A stretch of 64,000 nt of DNA, from NCBI RefSeq assembly GCF_013041605.1, contig NZ_JABEQC010000014.1:35893-99892 (forward strand). The letters run 5' to 3'. The position numbers and the translations under genes were made by a program. Each line of letters opens with the position of its first letter. Positions within the stretch are counted from its first letter, which is position 1. A model generated the notes under the pieces. That model was not told the origin of the DNA and ran no database searches. It saw only the letters and a program-made list of their open reading frames with translations. This document shows positions 26,027-33,841 of this stretch, piece after piece. This DNA comes from Vibrio plantisponsor (GTDB lineage Bacteria; Pseudomonadota; Gammaproteobacteria; Enterobacterales; Vibrionaceae).

Positions 26027-26671
26027 TTATTCACCGTTTATCTGTTGATGAATGTTATTTACTAACTCTTCACTTAAACCGAGTTGCTTCGCCAGTTCTT
26101 GCAGATACGCTTTTTCCATAAAGTTTTGCTCGTCGGCAACCAAGGCTGAAGCAAGATAGATTTCCGACGCTTGAGCCGGAGTTTGCGCGAGCGCAGCGAT
26201 TTCATTCGGGTCTAACGGTTTTTTCAACTCTTGTTGGAACAGGGTTTGAACGTCGTTATCGGCACCAATCTCATTAATTACTTGGTTTATCTTAGCCATT
26301 TCTTGCTCATCTACGTGTCCATCCGCTTTGGCAGAAGCGATCATCGCTTTAAGAATGAGTATTTCATGGCGAGGATTTGATTGGTCAAAGGTCGCTGGCT
26401 GAGTTGGCTCATTTTGATTGGCTTGCCAGTCGTTATACATCTTATAAGCGAGAGCCCCCAGAGCCGCAGAACCACCGATGGCGAGCGCTTTTTTGCCCAA
26501 CTTCTTGGTTTTCTTTGAACCCATTAAAAGGCCTATGATACCCCCGCCGAGTGCACCTGCACCAAGGGTGGCAAGCTGGCTTTTATCCTGAGCTAAAGAC
26601 TGAGCTTGCTGTTTACCGGATTGAACCAAATTGGAGTTGAGTGCTTGATTGAGTAGGGCTTTGAGATCCAT
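26027..26671 (-). CDS. yebE: DUF533 (YebE/TerB-like) inner membrane protein
   Basis: 214 residues. The N-terminal part has a Gly-rich hydrophobic segment (LGAGALGGGIIGLLMGS), a KKTKKLGKKA basic loop and a second hydrophobic stretch AIGGSAALGALAY. The C-terminal half is a TerB-like helical domain with acidic motif SAKADGHVDEQEM, as in YebE. Function of the family is not established. The stop codon sits exactly in the loop of a perfect CGGTGAA / TTCACCG palindrome (26020-26036). No CpxR box was recognised upstream. Confidence 0.85.
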   Translation of the reverse strand: MDLKALLNQALNSNLVQSGKQQAQSLAQDKSQLATLGAGALGGGIIGLLMGSKKTKKLGKKALAIGGSAALGALAYKMYNDWQANQNEPTQPATFDQSNPRHEILILKAMIASAKADGHVDEQEMAKINQVINEIGADNDVQTLFQQELKKPLDPNEIAALAQTPAQASEIYLASALVADEQNFMEKAYLQELAKQLGLSEELVNNIHQQINGE

Positions 26672-26730
26672 GTCTTTCTCCTTTTTGTTTTTATGCAGTG
26701 TAGAAGAGAAATGATGAATCCAGCATTAAT

Positions 26731-26757
26731 AAAAAAGGCTGCCATTTGGCAGCCTTC
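26731..26757 (-). terminator. Terminator of proS
   Basis: AAGGCTGCC-AAAT-GGCAGCCTT then TTTTTT on the minus strand, about 20 bases after the proS stop. Confidence 0.85.
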
Positions 26758-26775
26758 AAAGATAGACGTTCGAGA

Positions 26776-28491
26776 TTAAGACATTTGCGACTTGATGTGC
26801 TCGACGATATCAGCCATTGCCACTGGAGTTTTGTCACCAGTGCGACGGTTTTTATATTCGAAATTACCTTCGTCCATACTACGATCACCGATAACGATCG
26901 TATGAGGAACACCAAGTAGCTCCATATCAGAGAACATAACACCTGGGCGTTCTTTACGGTCATCGAATAGAACTTCGATACCAGCTGCTGTCAGTTCAGC
27001 ATATAGCTTCTCTGCGGCTTCTTGAACGCGCTCAGATTTGTGCATGTTCATTGGAACGATAGCCACTTGGAACGGTGCAATAGCGTCTGGCCAGATGATA
27101 CCGTATTTATCATGGTTCTGTTCAATAGCAGCAGCCACTACACGAGTAACACCGATACCGTAACAACCCATTTCTAGAATAACGTTTTTACCGTCAGCGC
27201 CTAGAACACCACAGTTCATTTTCTCAGAGTAGTTAGTACCAAGCTGGAAGATGTGACCAACTTCGATACCACGCTTAAGCATGATAGTGCCTTTACCACA
27301 TGGGCTTGGATCACCTTCCACAACGTTACGTAGGTCTTCAACTTGACCTAGTTGAACGTCACGTCCCCAGTTAATACCGAAGTAGTGTTTACCATCAACG
27401 TTTGCACCAGCACTGAAGTCACTGGTTACTGCAACTGTGCGGTCAACGATGAATGGCAGTTTTAGACCTACTGGACCTAAAGAGCCTGGACCTGCACCGA
27501 CTAGAGCACGAATCTCTTCTTCAGAAGCCATCTCTAATGGAGAAGCGACTTCCTTCAAGTTTTCTGCTTTTACTTCGTTTAGCTCGTGATCACCACGGAT
27601 GATCAGGGCAATGATGTCTGCGTCAACTTCATCTGATGCTTTAACGAAAAGCGTTTTAACTGTTTTCTCGATAGGCAGTTCAAATTGCTCAACAAGTTCT
27701 GCAATAGTTTTCGCATTTGGCGTATCAACCAGAGTCATCTCTTGAGTTGGAGCTGCGAGTTCTGCTGCTAGTGCAACCGCTTCTGCTTTTTCAATGTTCG
27801 CTGCGTAATCAGATTCAGTAGAGAATGCGATTAAGTCTTCGCCGCTTTCCGCCAATACGTGGAACTCTTGAGAGCCGCTACCACCGATAGCGCCGCTATC
27901 CGCCAATACTGGGCGGTAATCCAGACCCATGCGGTCGAATGCTTTACAGTAAGCATCGTGCATTGCGTCGTAAGATTTTTGTAGACCTTCTTTATCGATG
28001 TCGAAGCTGTACGCATCCATCATTGAGAATTCACGAGAGCGCATCACGCCAAAACGAGGGCGGCGTTCATCACGGAACTTAGTCTGGATTTGGTACAGGT
28101 TCAACGGAAGCTGCTTGTATGAACTCACTTCATTACGCACAAGAGCAGTAATCACTTCTTCTGCTGTTGGGCTCAGTACAAACGGACGAGTGTGGCGGTC
28201 AGTAAAGCGAAGCAGTTCTGGGCCCATCTTTTCTGAGCGACCAGTCTCTTCCCATAGTTCAAACGGCTGCACAACGGGCATTAGTGTTTCGATAGCCCCT
28301 GCATTGTCGATTTCTTGGCGAATGATGGTTTCGACTTTACGCAGTACGCGAAGACCGGTAGGTAGCCAAGTATAAAGACCTGAAGCTAGCTTACGGATCA
28401 TACCCGCACGTAGCATGAGCTGGTGGCTCACTACTTCTGCGTCGTTTGGAGTCTCCTTCAGAGTAGAAAGAAGATATTTACTGGTACGCAT
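26776..28491 (-). CDS. proS: Prolyl-tRNA synthetase
   Basis: Class II aminoacyl-tRNA synthetase charging tRNA-Pro. 571 residues, bacterial type with an inserted editing domain (roughly residues 220-390) between class II motifs 2 and 3. Visible motifs: TWLPTGLRVLRKVETIIRQE (motif 1), FRDERRPRFGVMRSREFSMMDAY (motif 2 region), EMGCYGIGVTRVVAAAIEQ (motif 3), and a C-terminal anticodon-binding domain with DDRKERPGVMFSDMELLG. Standard length. Confidence 0.97.
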   Translation of the reverse strand: MRTSKYLLSTLKETPNDAEVVSHQLMLRAGMIRKLASGLYTWLPTGLRVLRKVETIIRQEIDNAGAIETLMPVVQPFELWEETGRSEKMGPELLRFTDRHTRPFVLSPTAEEVITALVRNEVSSYKQLPLNLYQIQTKFRDERRPRFGVMRSREFSMMDAYSFDIDKEGLQKSYDAMHDAYCKAFDRMGLDYRPVLADSGAIGGSGSQEFHVLAESGEDLIAFSTESDYAANIEKAEAVALAAELAAPTQEMTLVDTPNAKTIAELVEQFELPIEKTVKTLFVKASDEVDADIIALIIRGDHELNEVKAENLKEVASPLEMASEEEIRALVGAGPGSLGPVGLKLPFIVDRTVAVTSDFSAGANVDGKHYFGINWGRDVQLGQVEDLRNVVEGDPSPCGKGTIMLKRGIEVGHIFQLGTNYSEKMNCGVLGADGKNVILEMGCYGIGVTRVVAAAIEQNHDKYGIIWPDAIAPFQVAIVPMNMHKSERVQEAAEKLYAELTAAGIEVLFDDRKERPGVMFSDMELLGVPHTIVIGDRSMDEGNFEYKNRRTGDKTPVAMADIVEHIKSQMS

Positions 28492-28558
28492 TTATGGTAT
28501 CCGTTTATCAAAGGTGGTAATAAATTTAGCCGCTAATAATATCAGCCAAATGCGAATG

Positions 28559-29254
28559 TCAAAAGTGTTCAATAGTAGTAACTGTCACTAAGTTACCAGA
28601 TATGGTGAATTTTACGTTCAAATTGTACAAATGTACCGCGTATTGCTTATCGTCGGGCTTATTTTTCTTGTAAGCAGGACGTGGATCTTGTGCTAGAACT
28701 TCGCTAATCACCGCTTGTTTGACGGTTGAATCTGGTAGCGAATGTAAAATAGCCAGAGCTGTAGGGCTGAATTCAACCTCAACGGTTGAAGGCTCCGCAT
28801 CTGCGTATCCACCTTTTGCTTCCGGCACGGAGTCAGAGTAGGGGATATAAGGTTTGATATCGATGATGGGAGTACCATCAACCAGATCAACACTGCCCAC
28901 TTCTATATAGATTTGCTCGCCTTCTTTATTTATGCCTCGAAATTCCACTGCAGACATACCAATTCCGTTCGGACGAAATGTTGAACGGGAAGCCAAGACT
29001 CCCACTCTTTCATTTCCTCCAAGACGAGGTGGTCGAACCGTTGGTTTCCAACCTGCTTCAAGATTTTGATCAAATAAGAACAATAGCCATAGATGACTGA
29101 ATTGTTCTATCTCACGTACCGCTTCCAAACAGTTCAACTCGCCGAGTAACTTGATGCGAGCTCTAGCGCTCGGCACCAATCGAGGTTGACGAGGAACAGC
29201 GAACTTCTCTTTGTATGGGCTTTCGATAGTCGCAATAGGAGTGATTTTATGCAT
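28559..29254 (-). CDS. trmO: tRNA (adenine-N6)-methyltransferase TrmO (YaeB/TsaA)
   Basis: Adds the N6-methyl group to threonylcarbamoyl-A37 (m6t6A) of tRNA-Thr with SAM. 231 residues beginning with IATIESPYKEKFAVPRQPRL, then the family motifs FSHLWLLFLFDQN, STFRPNGIGMSAVEF and DLVDGTPIIDIKPYIPYSDS. It is just upstream of proS on the same strand, as yaeB is near proS in E. coli, and divergent from the L36 paralogue. Confidence 0.95.
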   Translation of the reverse strand: MHKITPIATIESPYKEKFAVPRQPRLVPSARARIKLLGELNCLEAVREIEQFSHLWLLFLFDQNLEAGWKPTVRPPRLGGNERVGVLASRSTFRPNGIGMSAVEFRGINKEGEQIYIEVGSVDLVDGTPIIDIKPYIPYSDSVPEAKGGYADAEPSTVEVEFSPTALAILHSLPDSTVKQAVISEVLAQDPRPAYKKNKPDDKQYAVHLYNLNVKFTISGNLVTVTTIEHF

Positions 29255-29351
29255 TGGTCTTTAATGAATTTCTCGTAGCAATGAAAGGGAAAAATATCAT
29301 ACCTAACAAAGAACCGTAGTAATTATTATTGATAGTAATTATCTTTTGTTA

Positions 29352-29366
29352 TGTTATATTATAACA
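29352..29366. promoter_or_regulatory. Zur operator upstream of the L36 paralogue
   Basis: TGTTATATTATAACA, a perfect palindrome around a central base, matches the gamma-proteobacterial Zur box core GTTATANTATAAC. It ends 26 bases before the ATG at 29393, where bound Zur would cover the promoter. Confidence 0.85.
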
Positions 29367-29392
29367 ATTGTTTTTTCACCGAGGTATTGAAA

Positions 29393-29518
29393 ATGAAAGT
29401 ACTAAGTTCTTTAAAAAGCGCAAAAAATCGTCACCCAGATTGTCAAATTGTTAAGCGTCGCGGACGTCTCTACGTTATCTGTAAAGCTAACCCTAGATTT
29501 AAAGCGGTACAGCGATAA
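29393..29518 (+). CDS. rpmJ2: Ribosomal protein L36, zinc-free paralogue (type B, YkgO)
   Basis: 41 residues nearly identical in pattern to E. coli YkgO: MKVLSSLKSAKNRHPDC, QIVKRRGRLYVICK, NPRFKAVQ. It lacks the four zinc ligands of classical L36, so it can replace that protein when zinc is scarce. A GAGG ribosome site and a Zur box precede it. The partner paralogue L31B (ykgM) is not adjacent. A further in-frame RNA or gene is not seen in the 224 bases after it. Confidence 0.93.
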   Translation: MKVLSSLKSAKNRHPDCQIVKRRGRLYVICKANPRFKAVQR

Positions 29519-29742
29519 ATGCCTGCCTAATATTAAATATAGCGATTGACCTAAAATTTTTAATATTTACATTTATGTAGTTTATAACACTATGCATGGT
29601 GCTGATTTGGTTTATTTTGTGCTCAAATAGAAATACTCTGTAACATCTTTGATTTTGTAATGTTCACTCCCTAAAGTACTCTTCGCCGCGTTTTTGACAT
29701 TTTTGTCACAAATGCTCAGAGAAAACTACAAGGAGGAAACAG

Positions 29743-31329
29743 ATGAGTTCGTCTGCTTCAATAAACAAACCAGCACCTAAAAAGTCACTTTTTACCCGCT
29801 TCTTAGATGGTGTTGAGTATTTAGGGAATCTATTACCCCATCCGATTACATTATTCGCTATTTTCTGTTTAGCGATTCTTATTTCATCAGGTATTGCAGG
29901 CTACTTTGAAGTCTCAGTTATGGACCCACGTCCAGAAGGCGCTAAGGGCCGTGCCGCTGATGGTATGATCCACGTTGTTAGCCTGCTTAATGCTGAAGGC
30001 CTGCAACTGATCGTAACTAACCTAGTGAAAAACTTTGTTGGTTTCGCACCTTTAGGCACAGTGCTTGTTGCTATGCTTGGTGTGGCAATTGCTGAATATT
30101 CTGGTCTTTTATCTGCTGCAATGCGTGGCCTTGTTATGGGCGCATCTGCTCGCATGGTGACAGTTACAGTTGTATTTGCAGGTATCATTTCTAATACAGC
30201 ATCTGAACTTGGCTACGTGGTATTGATTCCACTTGCAGCTATGTTGTTCCACTCTTTAGGTCGTCACCCTCTGGCGGGTCTGGCTGCCGCATTTGCAGGT
30301 GTATCTGGTGGTTACTCTGCAAACCTTCTGATTGGTACTGTTGATCCACTGCTTTCAGGTATCACTGAAACCGCAGCACAAATGATTGACCCAACTTACA
30401 CAGTTGGCCCAGAAGTGAACTGGTACTTCATGTTTGTTTCTACCTTCTTTATTGCAGGTATGGGTGCTTACGTAACTGAGAAGATCGTTGAACCTAAACT
30501 GGGTAAATACAACCCAGAAGAAGCAGCAGAAGACCTTTCTAAAGACAAGATGGGTACTCTGACTGATATTGAAAAACGTGGTTTGAAGCTTGCTGGTATT
30601 GCAGTACTTGCAGTAAGTGCTCTTCTTGCTTGGACTATCGTTCCTGCTGACGGTGTTCTTCGCTCTGCTGAAGGTACTGTTGCTGGTTCACCATTCCTGA
30701 AAAGTATTGTTGCTTTCATCTTTGTATTCTTCGCAATCCCTGGCTACGTTTATGGCCGTGTTGTGGGTACGATGAAAACTGACCGTGATGTTATCGATGC
30801 GATGGCGAAATCAATGTCTTCTATGGGCATGTACATTGTATTGGTATTCTTTGCTGCTCAGTTTGTTGCATTCTTCAAGTGGACTAACTTTGGTCAGGTA
30901 TTTGCTGTTGCAGGTGCAGACTTCCTGCAAAACATCGGCTTAACAGGCCCAATGTTGTTCTTCGCATTTATCCTGATGTGTGGCTTCATCAACCTGATGA
31001 TCGGTTCAGCATCGGCGCAGTGGGCAGTAACGGCACCAATTTTCGTTCCAATGTTAATGCTAGTAGGTTATGCGCCTGAAACGATTCAAGCGGCTTACCG
31101 TATCGGTGACTCAACCACTAACATCATCACACCAATGATGAGCTACTTTGGTCTGATCCTAGCGGTTGCAACTCGCTACATGAAGAATCTAGGTATTGGT
31201 ACGCTAATCGCAACTATGCTGCCTTACTCAATCTGCTTTATGGTTGGTTGGAGCTTGTTGTTCTACGTTTGGGTATTCTTGCTAGGTCTACCTGTAGGCC
31301 CGGGTGCAGCAACGTACTACACGCCATAA
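29743..31329 (+). CDS. AbgT-family transporter
   Basis: 528-residue inner membrane protein with many hydrophobic segments and the AbgT family signatures LPHPITLFAIFCLAILISSG, ISNTASELGYVVLIPLAAML, and SASAQWAVTAPIFVPMLMLVG. Members were first linked to p-aminobenzoyl-glutamate uptake, and some (MtrF, YdaH) act as antimetabolite exporters, so direction and substrate remain open. A strong AAGGAGG lies 7 bases before the ATG. It stands alone, between the L36 paralogue and a terminator. Confidence 0.92.
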   Translation: MSSSASINKPAPKKSLFTRFLDGVEYLGNLLPHPITLFAIFCLAILISSGIAGYFEVSVMDPRPEGAKGRAADGMIHVVSLLNAEGLQLIVTNLVKNFVGFAPLGTVLVAMLGVAIAEYSGLLSAAMRGLVMGASARMVTVTVVFAGIISNTASELGYVVLIPLAAMLFHSLGRHPLAGLAAAFAGVSGGYSANLLIGTVDPLLSGITETAAQMIDPTYTVGPEVNWYFMFVSTFFIAGMGAYVTEKIVEPKLGKYNPEEAAEDLSKDKMGTLTDIEKRGLKLAGIAVLAVSALLAWTIVPADGVLRSAEGTVAGSPFLKSIVAFIFVFFAIPGYVYGRVVGTMKTDRDVIDAMAKSMSSMGMYIVLVFFAAQFVAFFKWTNFGQVFAVAGADFLQNIGLTGPMLFFAFILMCGFINLMIGSASAQWAVTAPIFVPMLMLVGYAPETIQAAYRIGDSTTNIITPMMSYFGLILAVATRYMKNLGIGTLIATMLPYSICFMVGWSLLFYVWVFLLGLPVGPGAATYYTP

Positions 31330-31393
31330 GTCATGCTCGCTTTAAGCGACATATCTTGATTGGTTATATAGCTTGATTAGTTAGATAGATAAT

Positions 31394-31424
31394 AAAAAAC
31401 CTGCGAAATTCGCAGGTTTTTTTG
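31394..31424. terminator. Terminator between abgT-family gene and yaiI
   Basis: AACCTGCG / CGCAGGTT stem with A-run before and seven T after. It works for both convergent transcripts. Confidence 0.85.
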
Positions 31425-31438
31425 TATTTAAAATCGAG

Positions 31439-31888
31439 CTATTTTTTAAACTTCGCCAGATATCTGTCTAAGTGGTTAGCGAATTCGCGTCGCTCAGTTT
31501 GAGACAGGGCACTTTGGCCTCCGGTCTGAATGCCACTTGAACGCATCGTTTCCATAAAGTCGCGAATGTTGAGGCGTGCTTTGATGGTGTCTTTCGTATA
31601 AAGCTCACCGCGTGAGTTCAACGCCAGTGCCCCTTTGGTAATCACTTCGTCGGCAAGGGGAATGTCCGAAGTGATAACCAAGTCATTCGCCTCTACTCGT
31701 CTTACAATTTCATTATCAGCGATATCAAAACCGGCAGGGACTTGAATAGAATGAATATTGACTCGTTTGGGTACTGGAATGATGTGGTTGGCAACGAAGG
31801 TACACTCTATTCCTGTGCGTTCTGCGGCACGTACAATAGTTTCTCTTATCACTTTCGGGCAAGCGTCTGCGTCAACCCATATCTTCAT
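31439..31888 (-). CDS. yaiI: YaiI/YqxD family protein (UPF0178, DUF188)
   Basis: 149 residues, PIN/NYN-like fold family. Conserved start MKIWVDADACPKVIRETI, middle NEIVRRVEANDLVITSDIPLA and end REFANHLDRYL. Asp residues in WVDADACP and TSDIPLAD suggest a nuclease-like metal site, but the activity is not established. Its ATG overlaps the stop of the upstream 97-residue gene by four bases (ATGA). Confidence 0.9.
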   Translation of the reverse strand: MKIWVDADACPKVIRETIVRAAERTGIECTFVANHIIPVPKRVNIHSIQVPAGFDIADNEIVRRVEANDLVITSDIPLADEVITKGALALNSRGELYTKDTIKARLNIRDFMETMRSSGIQTGGQSALSQTERREFANHLDRYLAKFKK

Positions 31889-32178
31889 TGAGCTTTACCG
31901 TTAATTTGTTGTTCCAACTGTTCAATACGCTGAGTGAGCTGAACTATGGTCTGTTCTAGCTGAGTAATACGGTCTGTATCCCCACTGGTTTTTGCCGCAA
32001 TTTCTACTTTCGGAACACGGTTAGCATTCTTCCAGCTTTTAATCGCAGCAATGAGGGCAGCCATAGGAACTGATGTGCTCATACGTGCTTTAACTAACGC
32101 AACTGTCGGTTCTTTTCCTTGCTGTTGCAGAGTGGTGAGCACACTTTCGAGCTCTTTAGTGACATCTTGTGTGAGCAT
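31885..32178 (-). CDS. Small coiled-coil protein with putative KfrA-type N-terminal domain
   Basis: 97 residues. The first 55 (VTKELESVLTTLQQQGKEPT, VALVKARMSTSVPMAALIAA, IKSWK) look like a small helix-turn-helix similar to the KfrA N-terminal region. The last 30 form a coiled coil (ITQLEQTIVQLTQRIEQLEQ). Translationally coupled to yaiI. An AAGGATGAC site precedes the ATG. I cannot assign a role; DNA binding is only suggested. Confidence 0.65.
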   Translation of the reverse strand: MLTQDVTKELESVLTTLQQQGKEPTVALVKARMSTSVPMAALIAAIKSWKNANRVPKVEIAAKTSGDTDRITQLEQTIVQLTQRIEQLEQQINGKAQ

Positions 32179-32316
32179 AGGTCATCCTTCTATCTGTTGG
32201 CGTGATTTTATATCAGATTGATGGATTATTCCTGCTTAAAAGTCTTAGCGTGTCTTCGTTCGTTTTTCTTCAGTTCAAGAGCGCTAGTGAAAGTAACAGG
32301 TTCTTGTGCGAGATCT

Positions 32317-32333
32317 CTTACAAGTAGTGTGAG
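32317..32333. promoter_or_regulatory. Dyad upstream of csrB, possible VarA/UvrY-related site
   Basis: CTTACA-AGTAG-TGTGAG lies about 150 bases before the csrB start. Half-sites resemble TGTAAG/CTTACA elements bound by GacA-type regulators, but the orientation is not the textbook one. The remaining sequence 32179-32440 shows no convincing gene. Confidence 0.3.
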
Positions 32334-32445
32334 ATATAAGAGTTTTGTGAAGTGGAAAATGCTACTTATCCATTCTAAGTTATTGAGTATTAATGCTTTA
32401 ATCTGAGCGCTCACTTTGTGTGCAGAAATATTTGCGATAAGGTAA

Positions 32446-32473
32446 TTGCACAAAAAATCCAAAGGCGTAGATT
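32446..32473 (+). promoter_or_regulatory. Sigma-70 promoter of csrB
   Basis: TTGCAC (32446-32451), 16-base spacer, TAGATT (32468-32473). This predicts transcription from about 32480. Confidence 0.6.
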
Positions 32474-32480
32474 AAACCTC

Positions 32481-32872
32481 GTCGGAAGGAAACTGACACG
32501 GAATTGGATACACCACTGGACGGTGATTTCAGGACGAAAAAGTGATTAACGGATAAATCACTACATGGATACGGATACGAACGGATTCAACAGCTAACAG
32601 GAAGTTAGTTGGCAAGGAAAGCAAAAAGGATAAACCCTAGGAAAGGGTAGGACACCATCAGGATGATGGGAAGGACACCGCTCAAGGAACAAGTGATGAG
32701 CGCTAACAGGAAAGTTAGCATAAAGGATGAAAACGGACACCGCTAGGAAGGCGATGCAAGGATTTGACTGAAGGATTCGGTTTTTTAGGGATGATGCAGG
32801 ATGCACGCATTTGTAGCCGGATAGCTGCACACAAGACTTAAACCCCAGCACTCAGGTGTTGGGGTTTTTCTT
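32481..32872 (+). ncRNA. csrB: CsrB-family regulatory RNA (sequesters CsrA)
   Basis: About 390 nt with roughly 28 GGA motifs and no coding support on either strand. Many GGAs sit in hairpin loops, for example CCATC-AGGA-TGATGG and GCTAACAGGAAAGTTAGC, a second GCTAACAGGAAGTTAG copy, and CCCTAGGAAAGGG. This is the hallmark of CsrB/CsrC/CsrD decoys that titrate the translational repressor CsrA. It ends in a terminator AACCCCA...TGGGGTT plus T5 (32841-32870). Vibrio species carry several such RNAs; which paralogue this is cannot be told here. Confidence 0.92.
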
Positions 32873-33061
32873 AATTTGAAGTTTTCTAATTCAAATTCTG
32901 TTATCTCTGCGACAAATTCTACCGACCACATAGTGACCTTTTGATCGTTATCTATGCGAAAATCAGTAAAATAATAAAAATAATCAGTGGCTTAAATTTT
33001 TTTTGTTTTTGTTAGTAATGGCAAAAACGCTATTCATTTGATGTTGTAACAAGGACTGTTT

Positions 33062-33559
33062 GTGACAATAGTGACACGGCGAACACTGTTAATTCCCTAT
33101 ACAGAATCGTTCGAGTTGGACTTTTTGATGCTGAACTGCTGTGCGAAAAACAGGGCGTATATGAACGGCCCTAAAACGGTTTCGGCATCAAGAGAGTTAT
33201 TCAAGCGCGTACTCAATGACTCCTCCATTCATGCAATGGCGGTTCTGGATAACTACAATCGTGAGTTTATGGGGCATGTGTTTATCGAGCGAGATGACAT
33301 TAAAGCTGAACTGGGCTTTATTTTCGATAAGCTGTACTGGAAGCAAGGTATAGCGTCTGAAGCGCTAAAAGCGTTTTTTCCCAAAGCCTGTGAGCGATTA
33401 GGACTGATGAGAGTCGTTGCGAGTGCTGAAATTGAAAACCTTTCCGCGATTAAGATACTGCAAGCTTTAGGCTTTCAAAACAAGGGCGAAAATGAAGAAC
33501 ATTTCGCCCCGAGTTATGACTTCGAATGGATTAGACCATCCGATGTGGCGGTAAGTTAA
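33062..33559 (+). CDS. GNAT-family N-acetyltransferase (RimJ/RimL-like)
   Basis: 165 residues. The RimJ/RimL-type GNAT fold is visible in AELGFIFDKLYWKQGIASEALKAFF (acetyl-CoA loop) and RVVASAEIENLSAIKILQALGF. A GTG start at 33062 follows AAGGA with a six-base gap, and no better ATG lies near. The substrate (protein N-terminus or small molecule) is unknown. Its 3' end overlaps the convergent DUF3301 gene by 29 bases. Confidence 0.85.
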   Translation: MTIVTRRTLLIPYTESFELDFLMLNCCAKNRAYMNGPKTVSASRELFKRVLNDSSIHAMAVLDNYNREFMGHVFIERDDIKAELGFIFDKLYWKQGIASEALKAFFPKACERLGLMRVVASAEIENLSAIKILQALGFQNKGENEEHFAPSYDFEWIRPSDVAVS

Positions 33560-33833
33560 AGCGCATAGGAATGAAACCTCGCATTTCCAGCTTTCCTTGG
33601 TAACAGTCGTCGCCTAAAGCCGAAAATTCAAACAAGTAAACCGTATGCCAAAACCAGCGACCATCGCTGGTTTTCCATTTGTGACCGCCAAATGAGACGC
33701 TTAGCAATTGGAGTTCAAGCTGATCGCACTTTCTCAACACATGTGACTTTGCGATTTCAGACTGACGCCTTTGTTGCCAAAAGAGAAAACAGACAAAGCA
33801 CAGCGCCAATATTGCCAATAAGTCTCCAATCAT
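33531..33833 (-). CDS. DUF3301 family protein with N-terminal membrane anchor
   Basis: 100 residues. An N-terminal hydrophobic segment (DLLAILALCFVCFLFWQQRR) is followed by a short domain with DQLELQLLSVSFGGHKWK and YLFEFSALGDDCYQGKLEMRG, the DUF3301 pattern. Function unknown. It lies 8 bases after the DUF3549 gene on the same strand, and the pair recurs next to yqcC/truC in Vibrio. Confidence 0.8.
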   Translation of the reverse strand: MIGDLLAILALCFVCFLFWQQRRQSEIAKSHVLRKCDQLELQLLSVSFGGHKWKTSDGRWFWHTVYLFEFSALGDDCYQGKLEMRGFIPMRFNLPPHRMV

Positions 33834-33841
33834 CTTCGATC

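Noticed and set aside
32594..32851. 85-codon ORF antisense to csrB
   Set aside because: The region is a GGA-rich structured RNA; the frame has no start signals and is explained by low stop density opposite GGA repeats.
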